In this document: one piece after another, positions 57,240-64,000 of the stretch
Numbering within the stretch: position 1 is the first letter of the stretch
How the letters are laid out: every line of letters starts with the position of its first letter
Assembly: GCA_014058105.1 (NCBI GenBank)
Contig: JACGCM010002205.1
Location: 868,001 to 932,000, forward strand
DNA: 64,000 nucleotides
From: Kingdonia uniflora
Taxonomy: Eukaryota > Streptophyta > Magnoliopsida > Ranunculales > Circaeasteraceae
Reading direction: 5' to 3'
The notes under the pieces: model-generated
Databases searched by the model: none
The model's input: only the letters and a program-made list of their open reading frames with translations
What the model was told of the DNA's origin: nothing
Program-made: the position numbers and the translations under genes

Positions 57240-57690
57240 TCAACTATTTGGACTTCGCATCGATGGCAAGAAATTTGACAAATGTAGTTTTTGAACCTGC
57301 CTGAACTGGCAGAGTGATTTCTCCGGTAGCTGATTCTTTTGAACCATTGATGCCCATGATTGCTGCTGTCAAAGCTTTGATCGAATCTGTATGGCCGCGG
57401 ACTTCAATTTTCTTCGGAACAAGACATCCATGGCAATTCCGGTATCGATAAGAAGTTTATGGAGGTAATCTTGTCCGACTTTGGGCATAATAATAAGAGG
57501 GTCATCATGAGGGTATTTAACATGGCTGGTGTCACAGTCTTTGAAGGTTATCTGGTAAGGATGCTTTGACTTGCTTGTGCTCGGAAGAACTTTTGCTGAT
57601 TTTTCTGAAGAGGTCATTTTGCAGCAGGACGTAATGCGATCGTCTTGTTTTCTTTTCTTCCCCTTTTCAATCTCAATCATATACAAGTGA
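57240..57690 (-). pseudogene. Element C protease
   Basis: Reads ITFKDCDTSHVKYPHDDPLI, then LHKLLIDTGIAMDVLFRRKL with the DTG active site intact, and after a frame change the sequence upstream of the GRPWLH-like region. The FKDCDTxHVKYPH lead-in is the same as in A and B. Confidence 0.7.
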
Positions 57691-57695
57691 CGAGC

Positions 57696-59305
57696 TTATC
57701 CCTGGTCTTGATTTTGCTCGAATTTTTTATTTTTGGCTTGATCCTTGAGAAACTTCTGGTTGTCAATGATATAATTATGGAGTCTTCCAGCTAATAGGAT
57801 ATGATGAAAGATTCGGATGAGGGAGTAATAGTTGTCAGTTTTGTGACTACGCACATTATGGTACTGACATAAGGGTATGTTAGGAAGATCAAATTTTTTT
57901 TGTGGTGTGCGAGAGCAATCATCTCCCTTTATCGTGGGCAAGATAGTGGAGAGAGTAATTCTCATTGGCAGCAAAACTGGGATAGGTCTGCCTGGTTCTG
58001 CCGTCCCTTCTTCTATTGTTGTCGGTATTTTTGTCACGTTCTTTTGGCACTTCAGGAGTGACTGTTCGCTGAGCTGGAGTCAAAGATGCTTCTCGAGAAT
58101 GGATTACAAATGAGTTTTTCATCTAATCTTTCTTTGACCGCTCCAGTTCAATATAGTTATTAACCACATCAATCATCTCAGTGACTGTACGAGGCTTGTA
58201 TAGGGTAAGTTCTTCTCAAACTTTTGAGTCAATGTGCAGAGCGGAGGTGAATGCCGGAACTATAATTTTAGGGTCTGAATTCCCAATCTTCCTTGTTTCC
58301 TAAAGGAAACGCTTATAAAAGTTTGCCAAGGTTTCTTTCACTCCATGCTCAAAGTAAAACAAGGAATCAACAACGATTTCTCGCTCCCTAGCATGTGTGT
58401 AATTGGATTCGAAAAGATGTTTCAACTGGTTAAAAGTTGTGATGGAGGCTTCTTGGATGGTGTGGAATCTTCAGAGTGGTTCTTCCTTTAGGCTCACGTT
58501 GAATAACCTATACAGCATATGGTCGAGTTTGGAATATAACCCATCCGTAGCTTTAAAATGTTGAACATGCGTAAGCGGGTCAATCTGGCCTGCATATTGA
58601 ATGAATTTGGGCATATGAAATTTTTCTGGGATGGGCATATTTTTGAGATATGGAGAGATGGGGTATGTTTCGATTCTATTAAGCACAAATCTTGGGCCTG
58701 GGATGTCAGAATGAATGGCTTGGATTTTGTTGTTAAGGTTGTCTAATGTGACAAACCGTTATGGGGGAAGAGGCAGGGCTGTGATCTGAGGAGCAAAATC
58801 TTCCTGTCCTTCTGGTCCAAATCGATTACTAATGGGCCTTATATCTGGCGAAGGGATCTGGTGATGTGTGTGTCGACTGCCTTTGGTTGTCGAGGCTGAA
58901 GAGGTCAAGCCAAATTGTCGAGGGACTTTGTTTGGATTTCCAGATCTGGATCGAGAAATTCGTTAATCGTCCTCTCTTGGCTAATTATCGCGTTGAACCT
59001 CTCTTGATCGATGTTTACTTCGAGCTGTGGAGGTGACGTTTGACGGGTAGTGAGTCGATCTTGTGTCCTCTATAGCCTTCTATCACTTTTTGAAGTATTT
59101 GACTTTGTTGATCTTGGGCTTTTCTTCGTTCGTCTCTCTCTCTTTGGAGGGCTTGAGCGTGGACACGCTGATCTTCCTGTTGCTAGGTTTTTTCTATGGC
59201 CATTTGTTTTTGAAGTTTGAGTACAACACCGTGTAGATCAATAGCTCCTGGTATTTCCTAATCTCTTACAGTGCTGGAATGGTTTCTCAAGTTCATGTTT
59301 GTCAT
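57696..59305 (-). pseudogene. Element C gag
   Basis: Probable start at the ATG at 59305-59303 (MTNMNLRNHS). The N-terminal part contains a heptad-rich KLQKQMAIEK region and QRERDERRKAQDQQSQILQK. The capsid core is near 58270-58690 (PIPEKFHMPKFIQYAGQIDP, HMLYRLFNVSLKEEPL). The zinc knuckle at about 57840 is LCQYHNVRSHKTDNYY, with the last Cys changed to Tyr. At least ten stops. Confidence 0.75.
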
Positions 59306-59348
59306 CGGAGGGTATTCAGGTCAGAAATGGTAGAAAAAAGTGCAGTAA

Positions 59349-59366
59349 TTCCTACAGACGGTGCCA
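59349..59366 (-). other. Element C primer binding site with duplicated neighbour
   Basis: Minus strand TGGCACCGTCTGTAGGAA. Next to it GTGCCAATTATA is repeated and CAGTAATTCCTACA recurs (59343-59356 and 59388-59401), showing a small rearrangement at the LTR edge that also removed the first 138 bp of this LTR. Confidence 0.55.
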
Positions 59367-59407
59367 ATTATAGTGCCAATTATAGTGCAGTAATTCCTAC
59401 AATATTT

Positions 59408-59799
59408 ATGTAAAATTCACTATGTTGCTAGTTATTACAGAGTTTTCTAATGATAGTAGGTTCAAGAGGTTGTAATTGGTAACGTGTGAAGATTTCTCAG
59501 TCCTTAATAATCTATTCTCTACCTATATTTATAGTAGATACAGGCAGTTTTATAAAAAAAAATAGTTTCCTATTCTGAGGGGAGTGGGCAAACTTCTAGG
59601 ATCTCTAACAGCTCTATTTTGACAAGACTTCAACATCTACTTTTGGTAGGTCGAGGACTAATTGTATCTTCTGGAATGCAGAGCTGTCTTTGACTACACT
59701 GTACTGGCCTATTGGTGGTGAGCATTCTTCGACTATGATATCTCTTCGACTATACTGTGCTGGCTTACTCTTGTCGAATCTAGGGAATATGCTACTACT
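59408..59799 (-). repeat. Element C 5' LTR (right copy, truncated)
   Basis: Matches 34392-34784 from ATGTAAAATTCACTATG to GAATATGCTACTACT. It lacks the first 138 bases of the left copy and the last three (ACA). GTACC (59800-59804) follows as the target duplication. Confidence 0.8.
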
Positions 59800-59804
59800 G
59801 TACC

Positions 59805-60110
59805 ATAAGCTTATTAACAATCTATATGTGAAAGGGTGTGCCGGGATTGGTTTTATGCATATTGATCATTACGGTAAAGTCCTGGACTGATGAAATTGTG
59901 CATGCACAACCATGGACGAAGTTGTACAGCTTACAGGCCTTACGACGGATTTTGCTTGTTTCTTCAAGGAGTATAACTAAATCTTCGTATGACAAGTGCG
60001 CTCTTAGTGAGGTAAGTTTTGTACTTCCTCCAATATAATTAACGATTGATCCGATCTTTGGACGTACGATATCCCTACCAAAATGAATAATAGTATAAAG
60101 CTAAACTCCA
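59805..60110 (-). pseudogene. mudrA-type transposase, N-terminal part
   Basis: The minus strand reads HFGRDIVRPKIGSIVNYIGG, STKLTSLRAHLSYEDLVILL and EETSKIRRKACKLYNF. Plant MULE transposases start with such a segment (a Y-x-G-G motif and S/T-Y-x-x-L helix, PB1-like). It is the front end of the gene that resumes at 34248 once element C is removed. The start codon is probably the ATT/ATG region near 60095-60110; I could not fix it. Confidence 0.55.
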
Positions 60111-61080
60111 TTCATCCTTTAAATAAATGATATAAATAAACAATTCTAGTGATAAAGTAGCAGAACACAAATGAGAAAAATGATATAAACTCAACTTTAA
60201 CAATTCCTAAAACAAATGATAGGAATCTCGAAATAAATAATTTCAATGAATAATTATAATGATATAGTAGCTGATAATAAATGCTAAAAATGATACAAGA
60301 AAAATGACAAATGATAAAGTAGCTGAAGACAAATGATTAAAACGCCAAAGAAAAATGATTATGTACAAATTGTATCGTCTTCCATAACATTTTTCTTAAG
60401 AAAAAAAGGCTTCAAATCATGATGCGGATACATAGTGAATGATGGTGGATACAGAGTTAGAGATGATATTTACTGCAACGGTTGCTTCAGCAGTCAAAGA
60501 GAAGGATAACAACGGTCATTGGAAATGAGAATAACCTAGGATAACAATGAGCTTTTTCTCCCCAATGACCTCTGTGTGAGGACTTTAGCGAATGGAAAAC
60601 AATAGTTGGAAGACTTGACACATGAAGGAGACTAACAGTACATCAAGGAGAATCTGCTTTGATTTTTGTAGAAGCTTTGTTGTTGAAGAAGAAGAATAAT
60701 AATAAGAAGAATTCTTGATTTTTAAGGTTAGTAGTGTATTTTGCGGGGAATTTTCCCTCTTATTACTATTCTAATTAATGTAGCAGATTAGACTACTCAA
60801 CAACTCCAGTGGGATAATTTCTTATTTTTTATGCATTATTTATCATTTGTTATGCGAGAACTTTGTCATTTGATGTGTATATCTTTGTAATTGTTTTGGT
60901 ATAGTTTTGTTATTTGTTGAGTAGTCTTTGTGAGTTGGTAGATTTATTACTGTAGCAGATTAGACTACCCATCAACATTTAATATTAGAGAATAAGGTGG
61001 CAGCTAGGGGGTAGTAGGTGGGACCATTATCAATTTGTTAATTTTAGAATCAATTTTGGTAGAGGCTTGCCAGAGTATCA
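60111..61080. other. Right subterminal region of the Mutator-like element
   Basis: No gene. At 60120-60360 ACAAATGA words recur (about 60170, 60212, 60318, 60332), probably in the transposase promoter or leader. Further right, AGTAGCAGATTAGACTAC is repeated about 190 bases apart (60780, 60953). Confidence 0.5.
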
Positions 61081-61126
61081 ATTTTGTAAAAATGGCAAAA
61101 ACTAGTATTTATTATCATAATTTCTG
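61081..61126 (-). repeat. Right terminal inverted repeat of the Mutator-like element
   Basis: Mirror of 21229-21274 (43 of 46 matches) and followed by ATACAATAT. Confidence 0.88.
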
Positions 61127-61135
61127 ATACAATAT

Positions 61136-61805
61136 AGCCTTTGAGTATTAAATGGTAGGTATGATAAGTATAATATATGCAAACAACAAATCTTGAGGCA
61201 CTTTTATATGAGCATCACATACTAATATGGTATACCTTTATACAACAAAGTTTTACCTTAATTGCCTTCTAAAAGGAACAAGCTCACATATCCAGAACCA
61301 AAGCTTGTAGAACTCCAAGCATGAAGACTTCATATTACACCCAAAACCTACCGATTTTATTAATCCAGAACTTATACAAAATTTGGGCGCATAAATATTT
61401 GCATATAATGGATCGAAATAGGGTATAAATCCAATCATGGGTTTGCATAATCCAAAATCCATTTAGGAAAAATTTAACAACTTAGAATAATCCTGAAGTG
61501 AAACTTGTCTTTGGAGGTTTCAGAACTTAAAAAAAATAGCTTTTATGGTATGTGGAAACAAAACTGATTTACCACTTGTTTTATGCCAATTGCATAAATT
61601 TTAAAAAAATTAAAAATAAAATACAATTTAATGGTTGTCGTTGAGGGTATGCTGATGGATACCCAATATAAATCCCTCTTTGATATAATATAATATAAAA
61701 AAAATAACTTCAAGGGAGAAGAGAATAATTTCTTACCATTATAATATACAAATCTTTATAGATTAAAAATTTATTGACCTAAAAACTAATCATAGTAATT
61801 CATAG
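61136..61805 (-). other. Copia 5' leader, part next to the 5' LTR
   Basis: No gene. Continuous with 20375-21219 after removing the Mutator-like element. Confidence 0.5.
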
Positions 61806-61824
61806 CCTAGCGACTGATATCAAT
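61806..61824 (-). other. Copia primer binding site
   Basis: The minus strand reads ATTGATATCAGTCGCTAGG directly after the LTR end CAACA. This resembles ATTGGTATCAGAGC, the site for initiator tRNA-Met used by most plant copia elements, with some changes. Confidence 0.7.
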
Positions 61825-62197
61825 TGTTGAAATTTACTACAATTACTATGATCAATTAAGTGAATATGAAGAAAATCTTACTAACCTCTTCTCATGCTTT
61901 TGCAATCCTCGTGAGCTTGAGTGGAGTCCTCCCTTGGATTGGCTACGGACCTTTATGGAATGGTTTTTTGTTGTGTAGCCTTCAAGAAGGATTATCCTTT
62001 ATTTAACCTGATTGGGTTTAAGTAGTCTTCCTATTATACCCTCAAACCTTAATAAATGGTAACACTAGGTCCTATCAACCTTAATTTGGTATAACAATTT
62101 GGCATAACCAATAATTTGTATATGACCTATTAACATGTGTGCTCGTGAGCCAGAAGAAAAACATTGAGTAATGCCGATATAGATAGAAAATCTAGCA
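61825..62197 (-). repeat. Copia 5' LTR (right copy)
   Basis: On the minus strand from TGCTAGATTTTC to ATTTCAACA. Full-length match to 15150-15524 with roughly 14% differences in the first 200 bases by eye. GATTC outside it pairs with CATTC at 15145-15149. Confidence 0.85.
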
Positions 62198-62460
62198 GAT
62201 TCAACACCTCCTTGTCAGCAGTCACAGTGCAATTTATTGGATCCCAGTCAAATCTAATCAAACCCATTAAAACCTCCATATCAGCAAGTTTGCTTCTCCA
62301 AGTCTTATTCCTACTCTAGCAATTTACAGTGGTAACAATTATACCAAGTTGATCAAAAAATGTTTGTTTTACTATAGTAGGAATAAAACTTGTTTTACTG
62401 ATAATGGAGTCTTCCAACCATTATTAGTGGACCTTTGCCTACTGAATTTACAGGTGCCAT
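62198..62460 (-). pseudogene. MYB/SANT-like transposon protein, domain exon
   Basis: The minus strand reads TFFDQLGIIVTTVNC, then SRNKTWRSKLADMEVLMGLI and RFDWDPINCTVTADKEVL. This is the second half of the Myb_DNA-bind_3 domain, whose pattern is (V)KNRxKxLKxxYxxxxxLLxxSGFGWDxxxxxVTAxxxVW. The exon is cut at 62198 by the copia element and resumes at 15149. An upstream frame change and stops are present. A likely 5' UTR exon ends at GACAAG followed by GTATTT near 62757. Confidence 0.6.
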
Positions 62461-63184
62461 CTAACAATCCAAACAAGTAACACAATCACATTCACATTTA
62501 TAATTATAATCACACACACAATCATAATCACAATTAAAGCAATTAACCACATTCGATCACAATGAATCTGCATGTTGAAACTTAAATTAAATTTAAGTTT
62601 TTAACCTAGACAATACTCCATTACAGCCAATAAACCTATACAATATACTCTTCCCACTGCCAACTATGTTAAAACCGATTGAAACCTTAAATAAACCAAT
62701 TATCATAATTTAAAGCCAATACATACATAAAAAGAAAGAAAGATATAAATACCTTGTCGGAGAGAGGAGGCGAGTGTTGTTGCTCCGGGAAGAGATAGAT
62801 TTAAGTGTGAGAGAGAAGAAAGATTGGCAAAAAAATTGCAGAGAGAGGCGTTAGGGAGTGATACAAAGAGATATCACAAGTTTTTTTTTGGTTGGGTCAT
62901 GATTTGGCAATTTTGGGGGGCTGGGGTGGGCTAGGTTGAAAGCCCCAAAATACTCGAAATTAAATTGGTCTCGGGTGGGAAACGACCAAAACCACAGTAT
63001 AGGGGGAAAACGTTTAGTCAAAGCTCAGTCAACGCTTGGTTAGATGTTTGTCGGTTAGAACTCAGCCTAAAAACTTAGGGGGGGGGGGTGAAGTTTTGAG
63101 GTTAGAAGTGAGGCCAAACTTCTAACCTTACTTCTAATTTACGAAATTTCTGGAGATTCTTCTAACTACAAACATGCCAAGGGT
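62461..63184. other. 5' part of the PIF/Harbinger-like element, no further gene
   Basis: AT-rich with ATAATCACAC-type simple repeats (62500-62545), a CT/GA-rich probable leader exon on the minus strand (about 62757-62830) and an 11-G run at 63078-63088. The first half of the MYB-like domain is not readable. Confidence 0.45.
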
Positions 63185-63243
63185 GAGAAGTTTTCAGAAC
63201 ATCTCACCACTTCTCACCCTTAACCAAAAAACGAACATGGCCC
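63185..63243 (-). repeat. Right terminal inverted repeat of PIF/Harbinger-like element
   Basis: On the minus strand GGGCCATGTTCGTTTTTTGG, then GGGTGAGAAGTGGTGAGATG; pairs with 13834-13884. Confidence 0.65.
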
Positions 63244-64000
63244 TAAGCAAAGGAAAATTAACACTTCAACACATCAAGGAAAATCAAACTACAAGAAGGA
63301 AAATTGTATCACCTATAACACTTACGCAAAAAATAAATTTTGGTAAAAAAATTATTTTTGGTAAAAACAAAAGGGTGAGGCAAAAAGAGCCTTCAAGGGG
63401 CCAGTCTAAAAAATGCGCTGTTAGGCGGGGTTTCTGCTTTGCTATGGAATAGTAAAAGTGTGCTCTGCCAGGGGAGAAAGATTCTTCTCATCACTATAAC
63501 TCGCTAACTAAGTTAACTTTTACCTAAATTTTTTTTTGTCAGAAAATTATTGAAATATGCCCTAATCGACACTGAAATTGTCAAATTATGTCTTCGTCGA
63601 CAAAAAAAAATCAATTTGTGATGACCCACGAATTAAAGTTACAATAAGAGAAAGAGGGAGATAGAGGTATTGCAGGTAAGAGAAGGGAGATGGCAGTGAC
63701 GAAGCGTCACGCGATGTGTTGACGAATTCTCCTATTGATGAGAATTGTCACTCTAGCAATCGATAATTGGTGGTCAAGGAATCTAGAGAGAGTGAGAAAC
63801 AATTTTAAACATTAACGAGATAGAGCCATACTTTACTTCGGGATATAGAAGAGAGAAGAGTAAGAACATGTATTTCTAATTAAAGTAGCCTTAGTTAGAA
63901 AGTAATGATGGAGAGAGAAATAGAAGTTTGTTTATTTTAAAAGTGTCTTCGCAGTAACCGACCTCTGCTCATTCATGTCATTTAAAAGTGACGTAATAAC
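63244..64000. other. Right flank, no recognisable gene
   Basis: AT-rich. A 92-codon plus frame (63174-63452) starts inside the transposon end and is Lys/Arg-rich with no motif; I do not call it. A GA-rich stretch near 63640-63690 and 63785-63920 could be leader or simple repeat. Confidence 0.45.

Larger units (their letters stand above)
34254..59799 (-). mobile_element. Element C: Tat-type gypsy retrotransposon, split by element B
   Basis: It is inserted in the MULE transposase gene with GTACC duplicated at 34249-34253 and 59800-59804. The left (3') LTR is 531 bp; the right LTR lacks its first 138 bp. Minus-strand order from the right: primer site, gag, protease, RT, RNase H, integrase, a 61-bp tandem array, antisense genes, element B, duplicated flank, polypurine tract (GAATGGGGGAAT) and 3' LTR. 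Without B it is about 11.5 kb. By eye the LTRs differ by about 9%. It is related to A and B but more degraded in RT. Confidence 0.82.
21229..61126. mobile_element. Mutator-like element carrying Ulp1, GRF, coiled-coil genes and transposase
   Basis: The two ends form a 46-bp inverted repeat (43 of 46 positions match), flanked by the 9-bp direct repeat ATACAATAT at 21220-21228 and 61127-61135; 9-11 bp is the Mutator hallmark. Without element C the element is about 14.4 kb. Contents from left: Ulp1 protease gene (plus), GRF zinc-finger gene (minus), two tandem small coiled-coil genes (plus) and a mudrA-type transposase gene (minus) whose 5' end lies at 59805-60110 beyond element C. Capture of Ulp1 genes is known from Kaonashi-type MULEs. 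All genes have stops, so this copy is probably not autonomous. Confidence 0.85.
15150..62197 (-). mobile_element. Ty1/copia LTR retrotransposon, split by the Mutator-like element
   Basis: LTRs of 375 and 373 bp lie 46 kb apart in the same orientation. Left of the insert are a polypurine tract (GGGTGGGAGATTG, minus strand, 15525-15537), RNase H, RT, integrase and the start of gag. Just inside the right LTR is an initiator-tRNA-Met-like primer site. The Mutator-like element at 21229-61126, with its own 9-bp target duplication, sits in the gag leader, so the original copia was about 7.2 kb. Flanks CATTC/GATTC fit a 5-bp duplication with one change. By eye the LTRs differ by about 14% in the first 200 bases, the highest in the nest. 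Domain order (integrase before RT) and motifs are of copia type, Tork-like by impression. Confidence 0.82.
13834..63243 (-). mobile_element. PIF/Harbinger-like element with MYB-like gene (outermost of the nest)
   Basis: The termini form an imperfect inverted repeat: GGGCATGTTTGTTTGTTTTT at 13834 and, on the minus strand from 63243, GGGCCATGTTCGTTTTTTGG. Related subterminal GTGAGAAG and GGTTAGAAG motifs follow on both sides. Without the copia insertion the element is about 2.4 kb. Inside is a gene with a Myb/SANT-like (Myb_DNA-bind_3) domain, the type of accessory ORF carried by PIF/Harbinger elements; no DDE transposase is present, so this would be a non-autonomous derivative. The three flanking bases (CTA left, TAA right) do not give a clean TWA duplication, so class assignment rests on the TIR and the MYB-like gene. 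A hAT relative is the main alternative. Confidence 0.6.

Noticed and set aside
13826..63251. hAT assignment for the outermost element (TAGGG start)
   Set aside because: The 8-bp flanks do not match each other, no hAT transposase is present, and the MYB-like gene fits PIF/Harbinger better; still not excluded.
1..64000. tRNA, rRNA or other structured RNA genes
   Set aside because: I looked for tRNA A/B box pairs and clover-leaf ends and found none I could support; primer binding sites are only short complements of tRNA ends.

Overview
This window is repeat-rich plant nuclear DNA, most likely from a eudicot. The evidence is the split genes with GT/AG introns, a SnRK2 kinase exon, Tat-lineage Ty3/gypsy elements, a Ty1/copia element, a Mutator-like element with a Ulp1 gene and a PIF/Harbinger-type element with a MYB-like gene. 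There are no operons or bacterial features. Nearly every transposon gene carries stops or frameshifts, often at CAG, CGA or TGG codons, as expected of methylated, silenced repeats.

Layout. 1-2449: host DNA with the first exon, leader and promoter of an ABA-type SnRK2 kinase on the minus strand; its other exons are not seen, and its inferred intron holds an RNase H fragment. 2455-13738: Tat/Retand-like gypsy element A (minus), with 680-bp LTRs and a perfect 5-bp target duplication. 13834-63243: a nest five levels deep. A PIF/Harbinger-like element (level 1) has its MYB-like exon split by a copia element (level 2, 15150-62197). The copia 5' leader is split by a Mutator-like element (level 3, 21229-61126), whose transposase gene is split by Tat element C (level 4, 34254-59799). 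C in turn holds Tat element B (level 5, 36396-50387). 63244-64000 is flank without recognisable genes.

The nesting is supported by LTRs, terminal inverted repeats, target duplications and reading frames that resume across the insertions. By eye, LTR divergence falls inward (copia about 14%, C about 9%, B about 6%), which agrees with the order of insertion.

The three Tat elements each encode gag, protease, RT, RNase H and integrase on the minus strand. Between pol and the 3' LTR each carries a set of genes on the opposite strand: a small protein beginning MV(K/T), in A and B a domain resembling the putative gypsy-type transposon domain (PF04195), and long coiled-coil proteins. The Mutator-like element carries a Ulp1-type cysteine protease with a DUF1985-like front, a GRF zinc-finger gene, a tandem pair of small coiled-coil genes and a mudrA-type transposase. 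These antisense genes and the Mutator-like cargo are the least explained content here. All similarities were recognised by eye; no database search was run.
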